Translations under genes and position numbers: made by a program
The notes under the pieces: generated by a model
Database searches by the model: none
Seen by the model: only the letters and a program-made list of their open reading frames with translations
What the model was told of the DNA's origin: nothing
DNA from: Bacillota bacterium
Lineage (GTDB): Bacteria; Bacillota; Clostridia; Lachnospirales; Lachnospiraceae
Length of the DNA stretch: 64,000 bases
Reading direction: 5' to 3'
Assembly: GCA_023391695.1 (NCBI GenBank)
Contig: JAEWAK010000022.1
Coordinates: forward strand, 1 to 64,000
Shown: in pieces, positions 25,532 to 33,622 of the stretch
Position numbering within the stretch: position 1 is the stretch's first letter
Layout of the letters: each line of letters begins with the position of its first letter

Positions 25532-26541
25532 AAAAGCAAAGATATTCCGTAAAAAGGGGTATTACGGTCATTTTTCTGATGGCCGTTATCTGTATCGCAA
25601 TTGGGGTTTTCAGTATTTATGTGGGTAAAATGAACCTGTCTCCCCTGGAAGTGATCCAAACGATCCTGGGAAAGGGCAGTGAAAAACAGAATTTAATCGT
25701 TTTTGAGTTCCGCCTGCCAAGAATTACTTTAGCCCTGCTGGTAGGCATCGGTATGGGAGTATCCGGCATTATCATGCAAAGCCTTCTCCGGAATGATATG
25801 GCAAGTCCGGGAACTCTGGGGATCAGTTCCGGCTCCGGTTTGTTTGTGTTGGTTTACATAGCGGTATTTTCGGCCAGCGGTATTTCCGTAAAATATGTGC
25901 TGCCTTTGCTGGCGTTTATCGGAGGGATTACGGCGGCCGTACTTATCTTTATTTTATCTTACCGGCGGGGGCGGGAGGTATCACCTACGGGACTGATCCT
26001 GACCGGCGTTGCTCTGGGAAACGGGTACAGCGCTTTATCCCTGATGATCACCCTGAAGCTTGATAAAACACAGATGGAATTTGCACAGAGGTGGAATGCG
26101 GGAAGCCTCTGGGGGGACAGCTGGGAATATCTGAAAATTCTGGCTCCCTGGACCTTATTATTTGCGGGATATGCCTTTTATAAATCCCGCATGCTTAATA
26201 CCCTGCATCTTGGAAATCAAACGGCAGCAGGTCTTGGATTAGCGGTAAAAAAAGAATATATAGGTCTTTTGGCAGCAGCGGTCGCGTTATCCTCGGGAAG
26301 TGTGGCGCTGGGCGGTAATTTCTTTTTTGTCGGAATGATCTGCCCCCATATGGCCCGAAAATTAGTGGGGCCCAATCATAAGTTATTAATTCCCGCTTCC
26401 GGACTTTGCGGGGCAATTATCGTATTACTGGCTGATACCGTTACAAGAACCGTAAGCTTCGGTGCAGATATACCAACAGGTATTATCATTACCGTATTAA
26501 GTATACCTTATTTCTTATATTTGCTTAGCAAATCAAATTAA
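25528..26541 (+). CDS. Iron-siderophore ABC transporter permease (FecCD family), second subunit
   Basis: A 337-residue FecCD-family permease with FRLPRITLALLVGIGMGVSGIIMQSLLRNDMASPGTLGISSGSG and a C-terminal FFFVGMICPHMARKLVG coupling segment. It pairs with the previous gene as the second half of the channel. ATGA overlap with the upstream stop; the ATPase gene follows after 13 bases. Confidence 0.95.
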   Translation: MKKQRYSVKRGITVIFLMAVICIAIGVFSIYVGKMNLSPLEVIQTILGKGSEKQNLIVFEFRLPRITLALLVGIGMGVSGIIMQSLLRNDMASPGTLGISSGSGLFVLVYIAVFSASGISVKYVLPLLAFIGGITAAVLIFILSYRRGREVSPTGLILTGVALGNGYSALSLMITLKLDKTQMEFAQRWNAGSLWGDSWEYLKILAPWTLLFAGYAFYKSRMLNTLHLGNQTAAGLGLAVKKEYIGLLAAAVALSSGSVALGGNFFFVGMICPHMARKLVGPNHKLLIPASGLCGAIIVLLADTVTRTVSFGADIPTGIIITVLSIPYFLYLLSKSN

Positions 26542-26554
26542 TCGGAGGGAATCC

Positions 26555-27349
26555 ATGAATATTATTGTGACAGAAAAACTGGATATCGGTTACGAGGAGG
26601 CTTTAATTGTAAAACAGCTGGACATGAAAGTCCCTCACGGTAAAATAACATCCATCGTAGGCCCTAACGGTTGCGGTAAATCCACTGTTCTAAAGGCAGT
26701 TGGACGCATTTTAAAACCCAGAAAGGGTATGGTATACCTAAACGGCGAGGATATTAAAAAACTGACGACCAGGGAAATTGCCAAAAAGATGGCTATTTTA
26801 CCCCAGACCCCAACGGCGCCAAGCGGCTTGACCGTAAATGAGCTGGTATCATACGGAAGGTTCCCCCATCAGAAGGGCTTTGGAAAACTGACGGCTCAGG
26901 ACAAAGAGATCGTAGAGTGGGCAATCCGGGTGACAAAGCTTCAAGACTATAAATACAGGGAAGTCGATACCCTCTCAGGCGGCCAAAGGCAAAGAGTATG
27001 GATTGCCATGGCTTTAGCCCAGAAATCCGATCAGATACTCCTGGATGAGCCGACTACCTATCTCGATATGTCCCACCAGCTGGAAGTTTTGGAATTATTA
27101 TATGACCTGAACCGGAACCAGGGCTGTACCATTGTAATGGTATTGCATGATTTAAATTTAGCGGCCCGTTTTTCCGATTATATGATCGCAATTTCTAACG
27201 GAAATATAATAAAATCCGGAAATCCCCGAGAAATCATGACTCCGGCCGTATTAAAAGATGTTTTTCATATTGATGCCAAAATAGTGGAAGAAAGTGAAAC
27301 GGGACGGCCGGTATGCATCACTTACAAACTGGCGGAAGGAGCTGACTGA
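26555..27349 (+). CDS. Iron-siderophore ABC transporter ATP-binding protein (FecE/FhuC family)
   Basis: A 264-residue ATPase: Walker A GPNGCGKST (about residues 36-44), Q-loop LPQTPTAP, signature LSGGQRQR, Walker B ILLDEPT, D-loop and H-loop MVLHDLNLAARF. It drives uptake through the two FecCD permeases just upstream. CGGAGGG precedes the ATG. The gene stops one base before the exporter-type gene that follows. Confidence 0.95.
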   Translation: MNIIVTEKLDIGYEEALIVKQLDMKVPHGKITSIVGPNGCGKSTVLKAVGRILKPRKGMVYLNGEDIKKLTTREIAKKMAILPQTPTAPSGLTVNELVSYGRFPHQKGFGKLTAQDKEIVEWAIRVTKLQDYKYREVDTLSGGQRQRVWIAMALAQKSDQILLDEPTTYLDMSHQLEVLELLYDLNRNQGCTIVMVLHDLNLAARFSDYMIAISNGNIIKSGNPREIMTPAVLKDVFHIDAKIVEESETGRPVCITYKLAEGAD

Positions 27350-27350
27350 T

Positions 27351-29075
27351 ATGAATACCTGCATCAAAATAATGAAAGATGCCAAAAAGTACTGGGTATA
27401 TATCTGTATTGGTATGACTGCGGTTGCAATTTCCACAGTTATGCAGCTGTATTCACCCTGGGTGTTAAGAGAGATCACCGATATGGCGGTCAACGGTGAG
27501 CCGGATATTATGAAAAAGTCTTTGCAGATGGGGCTTATACTGTTATTTACTTATATCATCCGGGGAGTATGTTCTTTCCTGAAAGGTTATTTTACCCATT
27601 ACGGTGCCTATCATTATGTTGCGGATACAAGAAAAAAGTTATATGATAAAGTGCAGAATCTTTCCCTGGGTTATTTTAAGGATAAGCAGACAGGCCAAAT
27701 CGTAAGCAGAATACTCAATGATGTTGTGAACGCGGAATTATTGATTGCTCATGTAATACCGGATTTAATTGTGAATGTGCTGATGTTTTCGGGTGTGGCG
27801 GTTATGCTGTTTTATATTGATGTGAAATTAGCCCTGGTCAGTTTAATCTCCATTCCTTTCTTAATGTATGTGAATATGGCTTATTCCAGGTATGTACTGC
27901 CTTTATGGAGGGAAAACCAGAAAACCCTGGGGGAATTAAGCGGAGCGTTGCAGGATAATTTATCCGGAATCAAGGAAATCCAAATATTCAATAGACAGAA
28001 CTCTGAAGCCGAAAAAATCGGTAAATTGGCCAGAAAGCAGACAAATGTGTTCTTAAAGGCGACGAAATCAAGTGAAATGTTTCATCCCTCCATTACTTTT
28101 TTAAGTTCCATCGGTTCCGTTATCGTTATTATTTACGGCGGATACTTAAACTCTACCGGCGAAGTTTCCATTGCCGATATCGTCGGCTTTATTACCTACC
28201 TGAACTTATTTTATCAGCCCATCAATAACCTGTCCGGTGTGAATGAACAGATCAATAATGCAATCGCGGGATGCGAGAGAGTCTTTGAGATATTGGAGGA
28301 ACAGCCGGAGGTGCAGGAAATACCGGCTGCAAAAATCATGAACAATGTGAAAGGTAATATTCGGTTTCAGGATGTTTCCTTCTATTACAAAAAAGAAATA
28401 CCCGTCCTTAACCGCATTAACCTGGAAATAGAAGCCGGACAGACCGTTGCTTTCGTGGGGGCTACCGGCGTGGGAAAAACTACCGTCAGCAGTCTTTTAA
28501 ACCGGTTCTATGATCCGGTAAAGGGAAACATCTATATTGACGGGTATGATATCAGAGAGGTTACGCTTGAAAGCCTCAGGGATAATATCAGTATGGTATT
28601 GCAGGATACGTATTTATTTCCCGGTACCGTATATGAAAATATTGCCTATGGCCTCTGGCACGCCACCGAAGAGCAGATAGTAAATGCGGCCAAGGCGGCC
28701 AATGCACATGAATTTATCAGCGGTCTGGAAGACGGATACCATACTGTGATCGGGGAAAGGGGCATCCGTCTGTCGGGAGGCCAGAAACAGAGATTATCCA
28801 TTGCAAGAGCCATACTTCGGGATACTCCCATATTAATACTGGATGAGGCTACTTCTTCCCTGGATAATAAAACGGAACAGGAAATACAGCTGGCCCTGGA
28901 ATGTCTCAGTAAATCCAGAACCACCATTGTAATTGCCCATCGGCTGTCTACAATTCAAAAAGCGGATAAAATTGTTGTCCTTAATGATTGCGAAATAGTC
29001 GAAATGGGAACACATGAAGAACTTCTGAATAAAAACGGTATTTATGCCAGATTATATTCCGCAAGGGCTTCTTAA
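27351..29075 (+). CDS. ABC transporter with fused membrane and ATPase domains (exporter type)
   Basis: A 574-residue half-transporter. The membrane domain with six helices spans residues 1-310 (LSLGYFKDKQTGQIVSRILNDV is the coupling region). The ATPase has Walker A GATGVGKTTV, signature LSGGQKQR, and Walker B ILILDEATSSLD, with RLSTIQKAD as H-loop. The ATG at 27351 directly follows the FecE stop, so it belongs to the iron operon. In such operons single exporter-type ABC proteins either export a siderophore or, like YbtPQ, import and strip it. Only one half-gene is present, implying a homodimer. Confidence 0.9.
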   Translation: MNTCIKIMKDAKKYWVYICIGMTAVAISTVMQLYSPWVLREITDMAVNGEPDIMKKSLQMGLILLFTYIIRGVCSFLKGYFTHYGAYHYVADTRKKLYDKVQNLSLGYFKDKQTGQIVSRILNDVVNAELLIAHVIPDLIVNVLMFSGVAVMLFYIDVKLALVSLISIPFLMYVNMAYSRYVLPLWRENQKTLGELSGALQDNLSGIKEIQIFNRQNSEAEKIGKLARKQTNVFLKATKSSEMFHPSITFLSSIGSVIVIIYGGYLNSTGEVSIADIVGFITYLNLFYQPINNLSGVNEQINNAIAGCERVFEILEEQPEVQEIPAAKIMNNVKGNIRFQDVSFYYKKEIPVLNRINLEIEAGQTVAFVGATGVGKTTVSSLLNRFYDPVKGNIYIDGYDIREVTLESLRDNISMVLQDTYLFPGTVYENIAYGLWHATEEQIVNAAKAANAHEFISGLEDGYHTVIGERGIRLSGGQKQRLSIARAILRDTPILILDEATSSLDNKTEQEIQLALECLSKSRTTIVIAHRLSTIQKADKIVVLNDCEIVEMGTHEELLNKNGIYARLYSARAS

Positions 29076-29264
29076 GAGAGTATCCGGACGAAGCCCAGAG
29101 ACTTTTACACCAAAAATCGGACAACTGCATCCGGAAGCTGCCGCCCTCCGGAGATTATTTTCTTCGGTGCGTTTGTCCTGACTTATTCCAATTATTCCGT
29201 TGGTAATATTGACTTGGGTCTCCGCCAAGTGTATCATAGAAGGGCAGATAAGGAGGCCTGTAAT

Positions 29265-29975
29265 TTGAGTAGCAAAGTTAATCATACGGCAAATAAAAAC
29301 AACAGAATATTATATATAGAAAACCCGGTCCATGAATCCGTAGCATTTGGTGTGCTCCTTGCCATTGTCGGAGGATTTTTAGATGCTTATACCTACATAG
29401 GAAGAGAGGGCGTATTTGCCAATGCCCAGACCGGAAATATCGTTCTCCTCGGCGTATATGTTTCCCAGGGAAATTGGAGAGAAGCCTTGCTCCACGTCCC
29501 GCCGATTATCGCTTTTATAATCGGGGTTTTGGCCACGGAAGCGATAAGGGCAAAATCTTTTCACTTTTTTACTAAGGATTGGAAAAGAGGAGTATTAATA
29601 CTTGAGATTATAGTTCTTTTTATCGTGGGTTTCATACCTTATTCCATGCCGGATATCCTTGTAATCGTAACCATCTCATTTGTTACTTCCGTACAGGTAC
29701 AGTCCTTTCGTAAATTGGTGGATTCCCCCTATGCTACGACTATGTGTACAGGAAACTTACGGTCGGCTACCCAGGCGTCCTATGTAGCATTTACGAAACA
29801 TGATCATGAGTCAGCCGGAATAGCAGTCCGATATTTCATCATTATTTTATCGTTTGTAATAGGAGCTATATTAGGAGGGTTGTTCACCGTAATGATTGGA
29901 GTCAAAGCAGTATGGATTGCAGCGGCTGTTTTAGTTATTACAGTTATTTTATTTAATATTTTTGAAAAGGAATAA
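29265..29975 (+). CDS. DUF1275/YoaK family membrane protein
   Basis: A 236-residue protein with six or so membrane helices. The family pattern is visible as LAIVGGFLDAYTYIGREGVFANAQTGNIVLLGV near the N-terminus and SPYATTMCTGNLRSATQA in the middle. Its role is unknown; several homologues sit near transporters. The TTG at 29265 is chosen as start because AGGAGG lies eight bases before it; the longer frame upstream has no such site. It may be the last gene of the iron operon, 189 bases after the exporter gene. Confidence 0.85.
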   Translation: MSSKVNHTANKNNRILYIENPVHESVAFGVLLAIVGGFLDAYTYIGREGVFANAQTGNIVLLGVYVSQGNWREALLHVPPIIAFIIGVLATEAIRAKSFHFFTKDWKRGVLILEIIVLFIVGFIPYSMPDILVIVTISFVTSVQVQSFRKLVDSPYATTMCTGNLRSATQASYVAFTKHDHESAGIAVRYFIIILSFVIGAILGGLFTVMIGVKAVWIAAAVLVITVILFNIFEKE

Positions 29976-30248
29976 CTAAGGCGGTTAGAAAAAGGAAAGG
30001 TAAATATCCAAAATGGCGATTGGAAAGCTCTTTCTGCACAGATTCAATATTCTATTGGTATAAGCAAAGAGTCGGATTCTGTTGTATTTAAAAATGCGGA
30101 AGAATTTGCTTCCTATGATATTAGAAGCCCGTTATCGGTTGATTTTATGCAGGGGGTAATGAATGAGGATTGTATATTTATGTCTGCAAATTATCAGGGA
30201 ATCCGTTTCAGTAACGGTCAGGTCTGGCTTTTTAGTGGTGATGGGTGA
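29976..30248 (+). pseudogene. C-terminal remnant of an unidentified protein
   Basis: An open stretch of about 90 codons directly after the YoaK stop, with no start codon at its upstream end, ends at TGA 30246-30248. It reads like genuine protein (VNIQNGDWKALSAQIQYSIG, SPLSVDFMQGVMNEDCIFMS, GIRFSNGQVWLFSGDG). I do not recognise the family. A repeat copy begins 20 bases downstream, which may be connected with the loss of the rest. Confidence 0.45.
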
Positions 30249-30267
30249 GACGGAGGATTCAATCGGG

Positions 30268-30319
30268 TATAAGGTTATGAGCAAGTAGGGTAGCGGCCCT
30301 GGAATATCCGCTTTGACTA
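30268..30319. repeat. Dispersed repeat family 1, right-half copy
   Basis: These 52 bases match 17984-18035 with only three mismatches, from TATAAGG through GAATATCCGCTTTGACTA. The left half of the element is missing. Confidence 0.8.
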
Positions 30320-30327
30320 TTACAGCT

Positions 30328-30422
30328 TAACCATTACGCAGCCATGCTGCTGTTTCGGTGAGATTCCGATTTCAGCAGGAAAGGTAAATCTAACTTCCGC
30401 CGACTACGCGAAAGTTTTCCTT
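30328..30422. repeat. Dispersed repeat family 2, copy 1
   Basis: It aligns with 62836-62930: TAACC, then ATTACGCAGCCATGCTG (versus ATTATGCAGCTATGCTG), a GTGAGATTCC-like block, TAAATCTAACT and a closing CCTT. It abuts a family-1 fragment. No reading frame crosses it. Confidence 0.6.
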
Positions 30423-30623
30423 GATAGATTATTAAATCGGTATTCGATTTTCCATAAACTTTACAAAAAACAAACACAGGATTTACGTAATTGTTTTAAA
30501 ATAATACCAGTAACAAGCAATAATAAGAACTTTTATTCCAGAGCAGTCTGAAAACCATAAAAATTATAAAAGTTCCAATTGGATTATAAATAAAAATTAC
30601 AATAAAAAATTAAGGAGGTAAGT

Positions 30624-30953
30624 ATGCATCAGGAAGAGAAAATCTATGACAGCTTCAAAGAAATCCTGAGAAAGTATGGCAGGATCACACAGAAAAGCAG
30701 AAATGAGCAGGTAATCTATGAATGTGCCGCAGTGATATATTCCATCCGGCAGGATTACAAAGAAGATACAAGAAATTATATTATCACAAAAAGTATCTAT
30801 GAAATAGAAAAAGAAATGATTTTCAGGCTTCAAAAAAAGATCTGGCATAACGAGGAATACGCAGAAGAAGCAGAGGATGTCTGCAGGAAGGCTTTAACCT
30901 ATATTGAACTGGTGGTAGCACCAAGGATAAATTTAAGTTCTCTGGCTTGTTAA
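30624..30953 (+). CDS. Hypothetical small helical protein
   Basis: A 109-residue, charged, wholly helical-looking protein (EEKIYDSFKEILRKYGRITQ, YAEEAEDVCRKALTYIELVV). AAGGAGG is five bases before the ATG, a strong site, and a weak GC hairpin with eight T follows the stop (30954-30973). No signal peptide, membrane segment or known motif. It stands alone. Confidence 0.6.
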   Translation: MHQEEKIYDSFKEILRKYGRITQKSRNEQVIYECAAVIYSIRQDYKEDTRNYIITKSIYEIEKEMIFRLQKKIWHNEEYAEEAEDVCRKALTYIELVVAPRINLSSLAC

Positions 30954-31165
30954 CAGGCTGAGGCCTTTTTTTTATGTTAAAATTTTGTTTTCCTAATATA
31001 AAAACTATAAAAACTACTCCGCAGGATTCCCGGGTCTTGAAAAGAATGTATTATGTTTGTTGTAAATTTTGTTATGCAATACTTGATTTTAAAACAAATT
31101 CATGATATACTCACTTTAGTTATTAAAGGAGTTTTAAAAACTATGAAAATAATGAGGCGAAATAT

Positions 31166-32140
31166 ATGGCTGACGCAGGCGAAATTAAGAATATGAATAC
31201 ACAGGCAGTACGCCGTGTAATGCTGCAAAAAGGCATTATAAGTAAAAACGAATTGGCCCGTGAAACCGGATTGAGCTTTCCCACCATCAGCCGGACCATT
31301 GATCAACTGGTTGCGGCCGGTGAATTGGAGCAAAAGGGAAGCAGTAATTCCACAGGTGGCCGCAGCGCACAACTTTATGCGGTAAATCCGGTTTTTATGG
31401 TATCTTTGTCCCTTCGCATAGAAGCTGATAAATTGAACTGGTTTGTCAGTGACCTGTTTGGCACAAGCTTAGAGTCCGGATTGGAACTTTGTCCGGATGG
31501 AATAATACAAACAATCGACACGCTGATCATGCGTGTACAGGTGCGTTACCCGCAGCTTAAGGCCATTGCGGCAGGGTTGGCAGCAACCGTTCATCGCGGA
31601 ACTGTAACCGAATGCTTTGCCCATGAAGAGCTGCGGGGCGTGAACTTGTCTCAGCATATTATGGATATATCCAAACTTCCCTGCGCTGTGGAGGGCGACA
31701 TGCATGTGGTTTCCACAGGGTATTGGGTGAATTGCAGCCATTCCCCGAAAGCAGTAGCCTGTATTTATCTGGGAGCGGGAGGACTTGGTTCCGGTATTGT
31801 TATTGAGGGAAAAGCATGGCACGGTGCAACGGAATTTGCCGGTGAACTTTATTATCTTCCGATTGAAGATAATCCTAAATACGTCCAGACACACTATGCC
31901 GGAATGAATGTAGTAGAGCATTACGGCAAGATTATCCGTTCCTATGCCGCACTATTGAATCCCGACCGGGTCGTACTTTATGAAAATGAATTTATTGCGG
32001 GGAAGGCAGATGAAATCCGCAGAATATGTGCCCGTAACCTTCCCACACAAGCCATTCCCCAGATTGAGATATCAAACAAATTTGATGAAGATTATGAGAA
32101 GGGGCTGCATGCCCTTGCCAGCGGATTGCTGGAATCCTGA
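31166..32140 (+). CDS. ROK family transcriptional regulator
   Basis: A 324-residue protein. Residues 10-70 form a MarR-like winged helix (NTQAVRRVMLQKGIISKNELARETGLSFPTISRTIDQL), then a ROK sugar-kinase-like domain with the glycine loop YLGAGGLGSGIVIEGKAWHGATEFAGE. The CxCGxxGC zinc motif of many ROK repressors is absent. Such proteins usually repress sugar genes. Candidate targets are the galactose operon starting at 33623 or unlinked genes; position does not decide. GAGG precedes the ATG. Confidence 0.88.
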   Translation: MADAGEIKNMNTQAVRRVMLQKGIISKNELARETGLSFPTISRTIDQLVAAGELEQKGSSNSTGGRSAQLYAVNPVFMVSLSLRIEADKLNWFVSDLFGTSLESGLELCPDGIIQTIDTLIMRVQVRYPQLKAIAAGLAATVHRGTVTECFAHEELRGVNLSQHIMDISKLPCAVEGDMHVVSTGYWVNCSHSPKAVACIYLGAGGLGSGIVIEGKAWHGATEFAGELYYLPIEDNPKYVQTHYAGMNVVEHYGKIIRSYAALLNPDRVVLYENEFIAGKADEIRRICARNLPTQAIPQIEISNKFDEDYEKGLHALASGLLES

Positions 32141-32324
32141 AAAAGTACCTGCCGCATACTTCCGGGAAATGAATAGAAGCATTAAAATTAATCGGGCCAG
32201 CCATACCATTTTTATTAAAAGGATATGGCTGTTTTTGTTTGAAGTTTTTTTCGGTCCGGAGTGATTTTGATAAGATTCATCGAGAAAGATAGAAAATGAA
32301 GTGCTATAATTATTTTGTGGAATC

Positions 32325-32357
32325 AAGAGACAAGCATTTTTATGTTGCTTGTCTCTT
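32325..32357. terminator. Hairpin, probable terminator after the ROK gene
   Basis: AAGAGACAAGCA and TGCTTGTCTCTT are an exact 12-bp stem around an 8-base T-rich loop. No long T-tract follows, so termination strength is uncertain. Confidence 0.6.
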
Positions 32358-32382
32358 ATGCGCTTAAATATATAACTTGTTA

Positions 32383-32411
32383 TTGACAATTGTACCATAT
32401 AGTACTATTCT
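32383..32411 (+). promoter_or_regulatory. Promoter of the MarR/PNPOx operon
   Basis: TTGACA and TATTCT with a 17-base spacer. The palindrome ATAGTACTAT (32400-32409) overlaps the -10 box and fits an autorepression site for the MarR protein. Confidence 0.7.
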
Positions 32412-32430
32412 ATATAGAGAGGTGAAGAAA

Positions 32431-32856
32431 ATGAAAACTTACGGAGGATTTTTAATTTCCCAAATAAGGCAGCTTCAGGGCAGGGCATTTGAAAAAATGT
32501 TGAAAGAAAGCGGCATAGAGGCATTTAATGGGGCCCAGGGCAGGATACTGTATGTCCTGTGGGAACATGAAAAACTCTCAATTACCGAAATCGGACGGCT
32601 TACTTCCCTGGCAAAGACAACCCTGACAAGTATGTTGGACCGGATGGAAGAGAGCGGATTGGTGGAGCGGATTCCCGATAAGAAAAACAGAAGGCAGATT
32701 ATCGTATCCATTACGGAAAAGGCAAAGGGATACCGGGAAATGTACGACCGTGTATCGGAACAGATGAATATCTTATTTTATCAGGGTTTTATCGAAACGG
32801 AAATCATGGAGTTTGAAACGATGCTCAGGAAAATTATAAATAATTTAGAAAAGTAA
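32431..32856 (+). CDS. MarR family transcriptional regulator
   Basis: A 141-residue protein with the winged helix ILYVLWEHEKLSITEIGRLTSLAKTTLTSMLDRMEESGLVERIPDKKNRRQIIVSITEKA, the classical MarR core including the DxRxx wing (DKKNRR). The ATG at 32431 is preceded by GAGGTGA. Fifteen bases after its stop begins a PNPOx-like protein, so the pair is one operon. It probably senses a small aromatic or oxidant and represses the pair. Confidence 0.92.
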   Translation: MKTYGGFLISQIRQLQGRAFEKMLKESGIEAFNGAQGRILYVLWEHEKLSITEIGRLTSLAKTTLTSMLDRMEESGLVERIPDKKNRRQIIVSITEKAKGYREMYDRVSEQMNILFYQGFIETEIMEFETMLRKIINNLEK

Positions 32857-32870
32857 AGGAGGGTTCTATT

Positions 32871-33299
32871 ATGAATGAAAAGGTAAAAAAGGATATTTTA
32901 AAACTAGTGGAAGAAAGCCGGGATGTCATAGTCTGCTCTGTTGCCGAAAACGGCTGTCCCAATGCGAAGTCCATGTTTAAGGCAAAAAACGAAGGGCTTA
33001 AAACCTTTTGGTTTTCAACCAATGTATCCGCTGCCCGTACCAAACAGTGGCTGGAAAGACCAGAGGCCTGTATCTATTTCCTGGATTCGGAAAACATCCA
33101 CGGTTTGATGTTAACCGGGAATATACAGGTGCACACTGATGACGAAACGAAACTTGCCTTCTGGAAGCCGGGAGATGAACGGTATTATCCCCTTGGGCCG
33201 ACAGACCCGGATTATTGTATGTTACGGTTTACGGCAGAAGAAGGCAATTACTGGGGGCAGCAGAAATATTTGTTCCCGGTGGATTCCTTTGAGGAGTGA
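32871..33299 (+). CDS. Pyridoxamine 5'-phosphate oxidase-like flavin-binding protein
   Basis: A 142-residue split-barrel protein: VIVCSVAENGCPNAKSMFKAK, TFWFSTNVSAARTKQWLERPEACIYFLD, and MLTGNIQVHTD are the standard PNPOx-like strands that hold FMN. True PNPOx catalytic residues are not evident, so it is one of the general flavin or nitroreductase-like members. It is encoded with a MarR regulator, and probably acts on a compound that the regulator senses. Confidence 0.85.
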   Translation: MNEKVKKDILKLVEESRDVIVCSVAENGCPNAKSMFKAKNEGLKTFWFSTNVSAARTKQWLERPEACIYFLDSENIHGLMLTGNIQVHTDDETKLAFWKPGDERYYPLGPTDPDYCMLRFTAEEGNYWGQQKYLFPVDSFEE

Positions 33300-33406
33300 T
33301 GCATATGCCTATGGAGCAAGCCAAAGAGGTAAATATACGGATTCTTGAATTCCTGAATAAGGCAGATTGATACAGACCAGTTAAAGTGAATTTGAATATT
33401 TTATAT

Positions 33407-33438
33407 AAAAACCTTGGGAGCATTCCCAAGGTTTTTTA
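33407..33438 (+). terminator. Rho-independent terminator
   Basis: AAAACCTTGGGA and TCCCAAGGTTTT are an exact inverted pair with a GCAT loop and six T. It closes the MarR/PNPOx operon about 108 bases after its stop. Confidence 0.9.
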
Positions 33439-33550
33439 TTGGCAGCAATCATCTGTACACATCAGATAAGGATACCTGTAGAATAGCCAGCCTCATCCCG
33501 TACAAAACAAAATAAAATATATTTATACTTGCGTTTCAGAAAGAGCTGTG

Positions 33551-33599
33551 CTATTATAATATCGTAATTATATACGAATGACGTTCGCATATACGAACG
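33551..33599 (+). promoter_or_regulatory. Promoter region and paired palindromes of the beta-galactoside operon
   Basis: A TATAAT lies at 33555-33560 with TTGCGT upstream at loose spacing. Behind it are two palindromes of the same design: TCGTA-N6-TACGA (33562-33577) and CGTTCG-N6-CGAACG (33582-33599). Their centres are 21 bp apart, two helical turns, and they share a TATACGAA half. This suggests cooperative binding by one dimeric repressor, possibly the operon's own IclR protein or the ROK protein. Confidence 0.7.
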
Positions 33600-33622
33600 A
33601 TTACAAACAAGGAGGGTTTACT

